Shown: piece after piece, positions 36,212 through 44,414 of the stretch
How the letters are laid out: every line of letters starts with the position of its first letter
Position numbering within the stretch: position 1 is the first letter of the stretch
NCBI RefSeq assembly: GCF_024748695.1
Contig: NZ_CP087176.1
Coordinates: 5,139,501 to 5,203,500 of the forward strand
DNA length: 64,000 nt
DNA from: Pseudomonas sp. B21-040
GTDB lineage: Bacteria; Pseudomonadota; Gammaproteobacteria; Pseudomonadales; Pseudomonadaceae
Reading direction: 5' to 3'
The notes under the pieces: model-generated
What the model was told of the DNA's origin: nothing
Databases searched by the model: none
Seen by the model: only the letters and a program-made list of their open reading frames with translations
Position numbers and translations under genes: made by a program

Positions 36212-36672
36212 TCCTGCGTCTCCACTTTTTTCCAAATGCGGCCGGGCGACCATGGTTATAAAACCGTCACATGACGGGTTTTAACTAAATAGATACAGCG
36301 TAATAACGTTTATTAGATAACGCCATGTCACGGTCATTTATTTATAACCGAACATTCTATGGCCGTCATGGCAAAGAGCGATTTTGTGGGTTAATCCTAA
36401 TAAATCAATTCCGTACCAAAAACAGGCGCCAAATATTTGCGGAAACGCCAAAAAGAACTAACTTAAAGATCGCCACCAAAGCTCGCTTATTCCGGCTAGC
36501 TCTGAGCGAGGCCTCTGGATTAGGCTTCTCCGGCGATCCGTATCCGGACCGAAAAGCATCCAAAAGTCTTTAATTAACAATGGAATGTGTTCATGCACTG
36601 ATCTAAGTCAGATGTTCGAACAGCTAACAGAACTACTCTGTTGTCTCTCTTCTCCTGCACTGGAGTCATGCG
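36212..36672. promoter_or_regulatory. divergent promoter region of the two arcD genes
   Basis: This 461-bp AT-richer spacer holds no supported gene; short frames inside do not resemble proteins. The right end contains the ANR-type site and the ribosome-binding region of arcD (TGGAG near 36662). Confidence 0.7.
36598..36639 (+). promoter_or_regulatory. ANR box and -10 of the arc operon
   Basis: CTGATCTAAGTCAG (36598-36611) resembles the ANR/FNR consensus TTGAT-N4-ATCAA. A TACTCT -10-like hexamer at 36634-36639 would put the start near 36646, giving a box centre about 41.5 bp upstream. That is the spacing of a class II FNR-type promoter. ANR control of arcDABC is known in P. aeruginosa. Confidence 0.6.
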
Positions 36673-38100
36673 ATGTCTGAATCCCCCGCAAAACTGAAAC
36701 TTGGCGCGTTGGTTGCTCTGGTTGTCGGCTCAATGATTGGTGGCGGGATCTTCTCCTTGCCACAAAACATGGCCGCCAGTGCTGACGTTGGCGCCGTACT
36801 GATCGGCTGGGCCATCACCGCCGTCGGCATGCTGACCCTGGCGTTTGTCTTCCAGACCCTGGCCAACCGAAAGCCTGATCTGGACGGCGGGGTATACGCC
36901 TACGCCAAGGCCGGTTTCGGCGACTACATGGGTTTCTCTTCCGCCTGGGGTTACTGGATCAGTGCGTGGTTGGGCAACGTCGGGTACTTCGTACTCTTGT
37001 TCAGCACCCTGGGTTACTTCTTCCCGATTTTCGGTGAAGGCAACACGGTGGCTGCCGTGATCGGTGCATCGTTGCTGCTCTGGGGCGTGCATTTCCTCGT
37101 GTTGCGGGGGATCAAGGAAGCAGCATTCATCAACCTGGTGACCACGGTCGCCAAGATCGTGCCGCTGGTGCTGTTTGTGTTGATCGCGATTTTCGCCTTC
37201 AAACTGGACATCTTCACCGCTGACATCTGGGGCGTGAAAAACCCGGACCTGGGCAGCGTGATGAACCAGGTACGCAAGATGATGCTGGTCACCGTCTGGG
37301 TGTTCATCGGCATCGAGGGCGCGAGCATTTTCTCGGCCCGCGCAGAAAAACGCACCGATGTAGGTAAAGCCACCGTCATCGGTTTCATCACTGTGCTGCT
37401 GTTTCTGGTGCTGGTGAACGTGCTGTCGCTGGGCATCATGACTCAACCGGAACTGGCCAAGCTGCAGAACCCGTCGATGGCGGCCGTGCTGGAGCACGTG
37501 GTCGGTCACTGGGGCGCGGTGCTGATCAGCGTAGGCCTGATCATCTCGCTGCTGGGGGCGTTGCTGTCGTGGGTGCTGCTGTGTGCGGAGATCATGTTCG
37601 CCGCGGCCAAGGACCACACCATGCCGGAGTTCCTGCGCAAGGAAAACGCCAACCATGTGCCGGTCAACGCCCTGTGGCTGACCAACGCGATGGTGCAGCT
37701 GTTCCTGATCATCACGCTGTTTTCGGCCAGTACTTACCTGTCGCTGATCTACCTCGCCACGTCGATGATTCTGGTGCCTTACCTGTGGTCGGCGGCATAT
37801 GCGCTGCTGCTGGCGGTGCGCGGCGAGACTTACGAAAACGACTCGGGCGAGCGCACCAAGGACCTGTTGATCGGCGCCATCTCGGTGATCTACGCGGTCT
37901 GGCTGGTCTACGCCGGCGGCACCAAATACCTGCTGCTGTCCGCCCTGCTCTATGCGCCCGGCGTAATCCTGTTCGCCAAGGCCAAGCGTGAACTGGGCAA
38001 ACCTGTTTTCACCAACGTCGAGAAGCTGATTTTTGCAGCCGTAATCATAGGCGCCGTGGTGGCGGCCTATGGGCTGTATTCCGGCTTCCTGACCCTGTAA
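36673..38100 (+). CDS. arcD: arginine/ornithine antiporter ArcD
   Basis: This 475-residue, twelve-helix inner-membrane antiporter exchanges external arginine for ornithine to feed the arginine deiminase pathway. It begins MSESPAKLKLGALVALVVGS and shares GGGIFSLPQNMAA and GIEGASIFSARAEKRTDVG with the divergent paralogue. It is first in arcDABC, with an ANR-type promoter upstream and arcA 35 bp downstream, so it should be induced by oxygen limitation. Confidence 0.93.
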   Translation: MSESPAKLKLGALVALVVGSMIGGGIFSLPQNMAASADVGAVLIGWAITAVGMLTLAFVFQTLANRKPDLDGGVYAYAKAGFGDYMGFSSAWGYWISAWLGNVGYFVLLFSTLGYFFPIFGEGNTVAAVIGASLLLWGVHFLVLRGIKEAAFINLVTTVAKIVPLVLFVLIAIFAFKLDIFTADIWGVKNPDLGSVMNQVRKMMLVTVWVFIGIEGASIFSARAEKRTDVGKATVIGFITVLLFLVLVNVLSLGIMTQPELAKLQNPSMAAVLEHVVGHWGAVLISVGLIISLLGALLSWVLLCAEIMFAAAKDHTMPEFLRKENANHVPVNALWLTNAMVQLFLIITLFSASTYLSLIYLATSMILVPYLWSAAYALLLAVRGETYENDSGERTKDLLIGAISVIYAVWLVYAGGTKYLLLSALLYAPGVILFAKAKRELGKPVFTNVEKLIFAAVIIGAVVAAYGLYSGFLTL

Positions 38101-38135
38101 CACCTGAATAATTTGTCATCTGGAGGATCACTGTA

Positions 38136-39392
38136 ATGACCACGGAAAAAGTTAAGTACGGCGTGCATTCCGAAGCCGGCAAACTGCGCAAAGTCATGGT
38201 TTGCTCCCCAGGCCTGGCCCACCAGCGGCTGACCCCGAACAACTGTGACGAACTGCTGTTTGATGATGTGCTTTGGGTCGCCCAAGCCAAGCGTGACCAT
38301 TTCGACTTCGTCACCAAAATGCGCGAACGCAACATCGATGTACTGGAAATGCACAACCTGCTGACCGACATCGTTGCGATTCCGGAAGCGCTCGACTGGA
38401 TTCTGGAGCGCAAGATCACCGCTAACTCGGTGGGCCTGGGCCTGATCAATGAAACCAGCTCGTGGCTGCGCAGCCTGGAGCCACGCAAGATCGCCGAATT
38501 CCTGATCGGCGGCGTCTCCGCCGATGACCTGCCGACCAGTTTCGGCGGTAAAGCCATCGAGATGTTCCGCGACTTCCTCGGCCACTCAAGCTTCATTCTG
38601 CCGCCATTGCCCAACACCCAGTTCACTCGCGATACCACGTGCTGGATCTACGGTGGCGTGACCCTGAACCCGATGTACTGGCCGGCGCGCCGCCAGGAAA
38701 CCCTGCTGGCCACCGCCATCTACAAATTCCACCCGGAATTCACCAACGCCGACTTCCAGGTCTGGTACGGCGACCCGGACCAGGAACACGGTAGCTCCAC
38801 CCTGGAGGGGGGCGACGTGATGCCAATCGGCAACGGCGTGGTGCTGATCGGCATGGGCGAACGCTCATCCCGCCAGGCCATTGGCCTGCTGGCGCAAAGC
38901 CTGTTCAAAAACAAAGCGGTCGAAAAAGTCATCGTCGCCGGTCTGCCGAAATCCCGTGCAGCGATGCACCTCGATACCGTGTTCAGCTTCTGTGACCGCG
39001 ACCTCGTCACGGTTTTCCCTGAAGTCGTCAATCAGATCGTCGCCTTCACCCTGCGTCCGGATGAGAAAAAACCGGGTGGCATCGACATCCGACGCGAAGA
39101 CGCCAGCTTCCTCGACACCGTGGCCAAGGCCCTCAACCTGAAAGCGTTGCGCGTGGTGGAAACCGGCGGCAACAGCTTCGCCGCCGAGCGCGAACAGTGG
39201 GACGACGGCAACAACGTGGTGGCTGTGGAGCCAGGCGTGGTGATCGGTTATGACCGCAACACCTACACCAACACCTTGCTGCGCAAGGCGGGCATCGAAG
39301 TCATCACTATCAGCGCAGGCGAGCTGGGACGTGGGCGTGGCGGCGGCCACTGCATGACCTGCCCGATCATTCGCGACCCAATCGACTACTAA
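38136..39392 (+). CDS. arcA: arginine deiminase
   Basis: This 418-residue guanidino-modifying enzyme converts arginine to citrulline and ammonia. The N-terminal [21 protein letters not shown], the [17 protein letters not shown] block with active-site Glu/Asp/His, and the C-terminal [14 protein letters not shown] with the nucleophilic Cys are all present. The length equals the P. aeruginosa enzyme. A GGAGG ribosome-binding site precedes the ATG. It is the second gene of arcDABC. Confidence 0.96.
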   Translation: MTTEKVKYGVHSEAGKLRKVMVCSPGLAHQRLTPNNCDELLFDDVLWVAQAKRDHFDFVTKMRERNIDVLEMHNLLTDIVAIPEALDWILERKITANSVGLGLINETSSWLRSLEPRKIAEFLIGGVSADDLPTSFGGKAIEMFRDFLGHSSFILPPLPNTQFTRDTTCWIYGGVTLNPMYWPARRQETLLATAIYKFHPEFTNADFQVWYGDPDQEHGSSTLEGGDVMPIGNGVVLIGMGERSSRQAIGLLAQSLFKNKAVEKVIVAGLPKSRAAMHLDTVFSFCDRDLVTVFPEVVNQIVAFTLRPDEKKPGGIDIRREDASFLDTVAKALNLKALRVVETGGNSFAAEREQWDDGNNVVAVEPGVVIGYDRNTYTNTLLRKAGIEVITISAGELGRGRGGGHCMTCPIIRDPIDY

Positions 39393-39472
39393 CCTTCAGC
39401 CTTGGCCGGCGCAGCCCTGTACCCCAGGGCATGCGCGACCAAGGGGATAACCGACACCAAAGGAGATCCATC

Positions 39473-40483
39473 ATGGCTTTTAATATTCACAACCGTAATT
39501 TGCTGAGCCTGGAACACCACACCCCTCGCGAATTGCGCTACCTGCTCGACCTGTCCCGCGACCTCAAGCGCGCCAAATACACCGGCACCGAGCAGCAACA
39601 CCTCAAAGGCAACAACATCGCGCTGATCTTCGAAAAAACCTCGACCCGTACCCGCTGTGCGTTCGAAGTCGCGGCCTATGACCAAGGCGCCAACGTCACC
39701 TACATCGACCCGAACTCCTCGCAGATCGGCCACAAAGAAAGCATGAAAGACACCGCCCGCGTATTGGGGCGCATGTACGACGCCATTGAATACCGTGGCT
39801 TCAAGCAGGAAATCGTCGAAGAACTGGCCAAGTTTGCCGGCGTACCCGTGTTCAACGGCCTGACCGATGAATACCATCCGACGCAAATGATCGCCGACGT
39901 GCTGACCATGCGTGAACACGCCGACAAGCCGATCCACGACATCAGCTACGCCTACCTGGGCGACGCCCGTAACAACATGGGTAACTCGCTGCTGCTGATC
40001 GGCGCCAAGCTGGGCATGGACGTGCGCATCTGCGCGCCAAAAGCCCTGTGGCCGCTTGACGACCTGGTGGCTCGCTGCAAGCAATATGCGGAAGAAAGCG
40101 GTGCTCGCATCACCCTGACCGAAGACCCGAAAGCCGCGGTCAAAGGCGTGGACTTCATCCACACCGACGTCTGGGTGTCGATGGGCGAACCCGTTGAAGC
40201 CTGGGCCGAGCGTATCCAGCAACTGCTGCCGTACCAGGTCAACGCCGAACTGATGAAAGCCACCGGCAACCCGCGCACCAAGTTCATGCACTGCCTGCCG
40301 GCCTTCCACAACAGTGATACCAAAATCGGCAAGCAGATTGCCGAGCAGTACCCGAACCTGAAGAACGGCATCGAAGTGACTGATGACGTGTTCGAGTCGC
40401 CGGCCTGCATCGCCTTCGAGCAAGCGGAAAACCGCATGCACACCATCAAGGCGATTCTGGTGTCGACTTTGGCTGACCTTTAA
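39473..40483 (+). CDS. arcB: catabolic ornithine carbamoyltransferase
   Basis: This 336-residue enzyme phosphorolyses citrulline to ornithine and carbamoyl phosphate. The carbamoyl-phosphate loop is [18 protein letters not shown] follows and the ornithine-site HCLPAFHN is C-terminal. I chose the ATG at 39473 with AAAGGAG upstream; the frame's earlier ATG adds a non-family tail. It is 80 bp after arcA and separated from arcC by a palindromic repeat. Confidence 0.95.
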   Translation: MAFNIHNRNLLSLEHHTPRELRYLLDLSRDLKRAKYTGTEQQHLKGNNIALIFEKTSTRTRCAFEVAAYDQGANVTYIDPNSSQIGHKESMKDTARVLGRMYDAIEYRGFKQEIVEELAKFAGVPVFNGLTDEYHPTQMIADVLTMREHADKPIHDISYAYLGDARNNMGNSLLLIGAKLGMDVRICAPKALWPLDDLVARCKQYAEESGARITLTEDPKAAVKGVDFIHTDVWVSMGEPVEAWAERIQQLLPYQVNAELMKATGNPRTKFMHCLPAFHNSDTKIGKQIAEQYPNLKNGIEVTDDVFESPACIAFEQAENRMHTIKAILVSTLADL

Positions 40484-40501
40484 CGGCTCCCCTCTCCACC
40501 C

Positions 40502-40605
40502 GATCGTTCCCACGCTCTGCGTGGGAATGCCGCCACGGACGCTCTGCGTTCGATGTGACGCAGAGCGTCACGGGATGCATTCCCACGGGGACCGTGGGAA
40601 CGATC
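40502..40605. repeat. palindromic repeat between arcB and arcC
   Basis: GATCGTTCCCACGCTCTGCG at the left mirrors an imperfect ACCGTGGGAACGATC end, with a nested GACGCTCTGCGT/ACGCAGAGCGTC pair. It is the same family as 32324-32430 and sits inside the arc operon. Confidence 0.85.
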
Positions 40606-40624
40606 ATTTTGAAAGGACTGCATT

Positions 40625-41554
40625 ATGCGTATCGTCGTCGCTTTGGGCGGTAACGCCCTGCTCCGCCGTGGTGAACCCATGACCGCGGACAATCAGCGCG
40701 CCAACATCCGGATCGCCACCGAACAAATTGCCAAGGTCCATGCCGGTAACCAACTGGTAATCGCCCACGGCAATGGTCCGCAGGTCGGCCTGTTGTCGCT
40801 GCAAGCCGCAGCCTACACCTCGGTTTCCCCCTACCCGCTGGACGTGCTCGGTGCCGAAACCGAAGGCATGATCGGCTACATCATCGAACAGGAACTGGGC
40901 AACCTGCTGGACTTCGAAGTGCCCTTCGCCACCCTGCTCACCCAGGTTGAAGTCGACCCCAAGGACCCGGCCTTCCAGAACCCTACCAAGCCGATCGGCC
41001 CGGTATATGCCAAGGCCGAAGCGGAAAAACTCGCCGCCGAAAAAGGCTGGGCGATTGCCCCGGACGGCGACAAATTCCGTCGCGTGGTGGCCAGCCCCAA
41101 ACCAAAACGCATTTTCGAGATCCGCCCGATCAAGTGGCTCCTGGAAAAAGGCAGCATCGTGATCTGCGCCGGCGGTGGCGGCATCCCGACCATGTACACC
41201 TCACCCGGCGTACTGGAAGGTGTCGAAGCGGTGATCGATAAAGACCTGTGCTCGGCGCTGCTGGCCGAACAGCTTGAAGCCGATATTCTGGTGATCGCCA
41301 CCGACGTCAGCGCCGCGTTCATCGACTACGGCAAGCCGACCCAGAAAGCCATCGGCCAGGCTCACCCGGATGAAATGGAAAAACTTGGCTTCGCCGCCGG
41401 CTCCATGGGGCCCAAGGTGCAGGCAGCCTGTGAATTCGCACGCCATACTGGAAAGGTCGCGGTGATCGGTTCACTCTCGGACATCGAAGCGATCGTCCAG
41501 GGCAAGGCAGGTACGCGCATCAGCACGGCGAAACCTGGCATTACTTACTTGTAG
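40625..41554 (+). CDS. arcC: carbamate kinase
   Basis: This 309-residue enzyme transfers phosphate from carbamoyl phosphate to ADP, the ATP-yielding step of the deiminase pathway. Amino-acid kinase fold motifs are clear: [66 protein letters not shown] and [10 protein letters not shown]. It is the last enzyme gene of arcDABC, followed 12 bp on by a DUF5064 gene. Confidence 0.95.
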   Translation: MRIVVALGGNALLRRGEPMTADNQRANIRIATEQIAKVHAGNQLVIAHGNGPQVGLLSLQAAAYTSVSPYPLDVLGAETEGMIGYIIEQELGNLLDFEVPFATLLTQVEVDPKDPAFQNPTKPIGPVYAKAEAEKLAAEKGWAIAPDGDKFRRVVASPKPKRIFEIRPIKWLLEKGSIVICAGGGGIPTMYTSPGVLEGVEAVIDKDLCSALLAEQLEADILVIATDVSAAFIDYGKPTQKAIGQAHPDEMEKLGFAAGSMGPKVQAACEFARHTGKVAVIGSLSDIEAIVQGKAGTRISTAKPGITYL

Positions 41555-41566
41555 GGAGAAACGTCT

Positions 41567-41929
41567 ATGGCACTGTTTGAGCCAGGTCATTTACACATCG
41601 AGCGACACGCGTTGACCAAGGACGATGTCAGCTACGACGTGAAGCTCGACTATGAAGTCAGCAAAAATGATAAAGGGGTGAAAGGAATTCAGTTCACCCT
41701 GCATGGCAGCATGCAAGGGAAGGACATGAAAGAGGCCTTCTTTCTGCCCAAGGAGGAGGCTTACAACTTCGCCAGAAACGTGACAGCGATCGCCGAGAAG
41801 TACGGCATTCCAAAGACCCATAGCCAGATCGGCTCGGTACACAAACATTACGACTTGATGTTTGAAGACATACGCAAGCAGTTGGACATGAAATCCGGCG
41901 ACCCGGTAGATATCAAAGACTTCGAGTAA
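41567..41929 (+). CDS. DUF5064 family protein
   Basis: This 120-residue protein begins MALFEPGHLHIERHALTKDD. It matches a small family found mostly in Pseudomonas and has no known function. Its start has TAGGGAG upstream and lies 12 bp after arcC, so it is probably the last gene of the arc transcript and anaerobically induced with it. It has no signal peptide or transmembrane helix; a compact mixed alpha/beta fold is likely. Confidence 0.75.
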   Translation: MALFEPGHLHIERHALTKDDVSYDVKLDYEVSKNDKGVKGIQFTLHGSMQGKDMKEAFFLPKEEAYNFARNVTAIAEKYGIPKTHSQIGSVHKHYDLMFEDIRKQLDMKSGDPVDIKDFE

Positions 41930-41936
41930 TCCACTG

Positions 41937-41973
41937 CCCCCTGTGGGAGCGAGCCTGCTCGCGCCCACAGGGG
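41937..41973 (+). repeat. REP hairpin ending the arc transcript
   Basis: CCCCTGTGGGAGCGAGC pairs with the following GCGCCCACAGGGG around a CCTGCTC loop. It may act as the transcript end; the downstream T-run is weak. Confidence 0.6.
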
Positions 41974-42070
41974 TTCTGTGTTGCCCGCAAATCCTGCACC
42001 GAATTTCACCTTATCCCCTGCGCCAAGGCATACTTGCCACCCTCCGCACTTCAGAACACTGAACCACCCC

Positions 42071-43579
42071 ATGCGTATCCACGTCAGCTTCATCGACCGC
42101 GTCGGTATTACCCAGGAAGTCCTGGCCCTGCTCGGTGGGCGCAACCTCAATCTGGATGCGGTGGAGATGGTGCCGCCCAACGTTTACATCGATGCCCCGA
42201 CCCTGAGCCCGCAAGTCCTCGAAGAGCTGCGCGATGCGTTGTTCAGCGTGCGCGGTGTGCAAGCGGTGACGGTGGTCGACATCCTTCCCGGCCAGCGCCG
42301 GCACCTGCAACTCGATGCCTTGCTCGCGGCCATGACCGACCCGGTCCTGGCGCTGGACAGTGCCGGCAAAGTGTTGCTGGCCAACCCGGCCTTGATCGCG
42401 TTGTACGGTCGTGAACCGGCGGGCGAAAGCATCGCCGACCTGTTTGCCGACCCGGCACTGCTCGACGCCCTGCTTGAGCATGGCTTTCGCCTGCCGCTGC
42501 GGGAAATCACCGTCGACGGTCAGACATTGCTGCTGGACGCCACGCCGATCACCGACGCGGGCGCCCTGTTGACCTTGTATCAACCCAACCGCATCGGTGA
42601 ACGCCTCTCGGCGCTGCACCATGACCATGCCGAAGGGTTCGATGCGCTGCTGGGCGAGTCACCCGTCATCCGCACCCTCAAGGCGCGCGCACAACGGGTC
42701 GCGGCACTCGATGCGCCGCTGCTGATCCAGGGCGAAACCGGCACCGGCAAAGAACTGGTGGCACGGGCCTGCCACGCCAGCAGCGCTCGGCACAGTTCGC
42801 CATTCCTCGCGCTCAACTGCGCGGCATTGCCAGAAAACCTCGCCGAAAGCGAACTGTTCGGCTATGCCCCCGGCGCCTTCACGGGTGCGCAACGGGGCGG
42901 CAAACCGGGGCTGATGGAACTGGCCAACCAGGGCACGGTGTTTCTGGATGAAATCGGCGAGATGTCGCCGTACTTGCAGGCCAAACTGCTGCGTTTTCTC
43001 AATGACGGCAGCTTTCGCCGCGTTGGCGGTGATCGCGAGGTGAAGGTCAATGTGCGGATTCTCAGCGCCACCCACCGCGACCTGGAAAAAATGGTCAGCG
43101 AGGGCAGCTTTCGCGAAGACCTGTTCTATCGCCTCAATGTGCTCAACGTTGAAGTCCCGCCGCTGCGCGAACGCGGCCAGGACATTCTGTTGCTCGCCCG
43201 CTATTTCATGCAGCAGGCCTGTGCACAAATCCAGCGCCCGGTCTGTCGCCTGGCACCGGGCACCTACCCGGCGTTGCTGGGCAATCGCTGGCCGGGCAAC
43301 GTGCGGCAATTGCAGAACGTGATCTTCCGTGCCGCGGCGATTTGCGAAAGCACGCTGGTCGACATCGGCGACCTCGACATCGCCGGCACCTCGGTGGCGC
43401 GCCAGAACGACAGCGAAGTCGACAGCCTGGAACAGGCCATGGAATCGTTTGAAAAAACCCTGTTGGAAAAACTCTATATCAGCTACCCCTCGACCCGCCA
43501 ACTGGCCAGCCGCCTGCAAACTTCCCACACGGCGATTGCCCATCGGTTGCGCAAGTACGGCATACCCAACAAGCCCTGA
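42071..43579 (+). CDS. gcsR: GcsR, TyrR-like sigma-54 activator of the glycine cleavage operon
   Basis: This 502-residue protein has an N-terminal ACT domain (MRIHVSFIDRVGITQEVLAL), a PAS region (DALLAAMTDPVLALDSAGKV) and an AAA+ sigma-54 interaction domain. The latter has Walker A GETGTGKE, the sigma-54 loop GAFTGA and FLDEIGEMSPYLQAKLL. A C-terminal helix-turn-helix (STRQLASRLQTSHTAIAHRL) follows. E. coli TyrR lacks GAFTGA, so this one is a true enhancer-binding activator. It adjoins gcvHP-sdaA-gcvT as in P. aeruginosa, where GcsR responds to glycine. Three operator-like repeats follow it. Confidence 0.88.
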   Translation: MRIHVSFIDRVGITQEVLALLGGRNLNLDAVEMVPPNVYIDAPTLSPQVLEELRDALFSVRGVQAVTVVDILPGQRRHLQLDALLAAMTDPVLALDSAGKVLLANPALIALYGREPAGESIADLFADPALLDALLEHGFRLPLREITVDGQTLLLDATPITDAGALLTLYQPNRIGERLSALHHDHAEGFDALLGESPVIRTLKARAQRVAALDAPLLIQGETGTGKELVARACHASSARHSSPFLALNCAALPENLAESELFGYAPGAFTGAQRGGKPGLMELANQGTVFLDEIGEMSPYLQAKLLRFLNDGSFRRVGGDREVKVNVRILSATHRDLEKMVSEGSFREDLFYRLNVLNVEVPPLRERGQDILLLARYFMQQACAQIQRPVCRLAPGTYPALLGNRWPGNVRQLQNVIFRAAAICESTLVDIGDLDIAGTSVARQNDSEVDSLEQAMESFEKTLLEKLYISYPSTRQLASRLQTSHTAIAHRLRKYGIPNKP

Positions 43580-43619
43580 GCTTGTGGCGGGATCACAATC
43601 CCCCAAACACCACAGCCCC

Positions 43620-43713
43620 CTGTAGGAGCCGAGCTTGCTCGCGATGGCGGTACTTCAGTCACCTTTGATTTCGACTGAAGTACCGCCATCGCGAGCAAGC
43701 TCGGCTCCTACAG
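43620..43713. repeat. REP pair between gcsR and gcvH
   Basis: CTGTAGGAGCCGAGCTTGCT...GGTACTTCAGT and its inverse are near-perfect over about 43 bp each side. Confidence 0.9.
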
Positions 43714-43739
43714 GGTCCATGTTCAAAAACGACCTCCAT

Positions 43740-43758
43740 CTGTACTGAAAGCGCTACA
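43740..43758 (-). promoter_or_regulatory. GcsR/TyrR-box-like site 1
   Basis: On the minus strand it reads TGTAGCGCTTTCAGTACAG, matching the TGTA-N-...-TACA plan of TyrR boxes. It directly abuts site 2. Confidence 0.6.
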
Positions 43759-43777
43759 GCGGAACGATATCGCTACA
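43759..43777 (-). promoter_or_regulatory. GcsR/TyrR-box-like site 2
   Basis: On the minus strand it reads TGTAGCGATATCGTTCCGC. It shares TGTAGCG and the central TC with the other two sites. Confidence 0.6.
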
Positions 43778-43839
43778 CCCCTCCCCGATCACGGCTGTGC
43801 AAGGCTTTGATCCACCTCGGCTTTCTCCCCCGTCTCCGA

Positions 43840-43858
43840 CCGTATCGATTTCGCTACA
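43840..43858 (-). promoter_or_regulatory. GcsR/TyrR-box-like site 3
   Basis: On the minus strand it reads TGTAGCGAAATCGATACGG, 81 bp from site 2 and about 80 bp upstream of the -12 element. Confidence 0.6.
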
Positions 43859-43922
43859 CGCGATGAATTCAACCAATCTGCAAAACGTCATAAGTCATTG
43901 ATAAATAACGGCTAAACCAACA

Positions 43923-43939
43923 TTGGCCGTGTTCTTGCT
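43923..43939 (+). promoter_or_regulatory. sigma-54 promoter of gcvH
   Basis: TTGGCCGTGTTCTTGCT has GG and GC exactly 10 bases apart, the -24/-12 arrangement. It lies 80 bp before the gcvH ATG. Confidence 0.75.
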
Positions 43940-44019
43940 ATGTAGTCCTCATAACCAGGGCTTTGCCCAAGCATTCAATAGCGTCCACCAGACGAGTCTG
44001 GCCCCCCTTAGGAGTTCAC

Positions 44020-44403
44020 ATGAGCGAGTTGCGTTTTACTGAAGACCACGAATGGCTGCGCACCGAAGCTGACGGCAGCGTTACTGTCGGCATCACCGCT
44101 TTCGCACAGAACGCCTTGGGCGACGTGGTTTTTGTACAACTGCCTGAGCTGCAGTCCTATGACAAAGGCGCCGAAGCCGCCACCGTGGAATCGGTAAAAG
44201 CCGCCAGCGGCGTGTACATGCCACTGGACGGCGAGGTGCTGGAAGTGAACCCGGCGCTGGACAGCAGCCCTGAACTGGTCAACGAAGATCCGCTGGGCGA
44301 AGGCTGGTTCTTCCGCTTCCAGCCAAGCGACGCCTCGGCGGTCGCCCAATTGCTCGATCAGGATGCCTACGACCGTCTGATCAAAGCCAACGCCGAAGCC
44401 TGA
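44020..44403 (+). CDS. gcvH: glycine cleavage system H protein
   Basis: This 127-residue lipoyl carrier shuttles the aminomethyl group between P, T and L proteins. The lipoylated Lys60 is in [19 protein letters not shown] precedes the ATG at 44020; the frame upstream is open but unlike GcvH. It is first of the gcvHP-sdaA-gcvT set behind a sigma-54 promoter. Confidence 0.95.
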   Translation: MSELRFTEDHEWLRTEADGSVTVGITAFAQNALGDVVFVQLPELQSYDKGAEAATVESVKAASGVYMPLDGEVLEVNPALDSSPELVNEDPLGEGWFFRFQPSDASAVAQLLDQDAYDRLIKANAEA

Positions 44404-44414
44404 GGAGCGCTGAC

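Larger units (their letters stand above)
43580..44019 (+). promoter_or_regulatory. gcvH control region
   Basis: This 440-bp gene-free stretch holds a REP pair (43620-43713), three TyrR-box-like repeats and a sigma-54 promoter. The layout suits looping of GcsR to the downstream promoter. Confidence 0.75.

Noticed and set aside
36325..36573. 82-codon frame in the divergent arcD spacer
   Set aside because: Atypical composition, no recognisable domain, and it lies in promoter DNA.
43620..43713. CRISPR-like repeats
   Set aside because: The repeats are inverted REP pairs scattered singly between genes, not regularly spaced direct repeats with unique spacers, and there are no cas genes.
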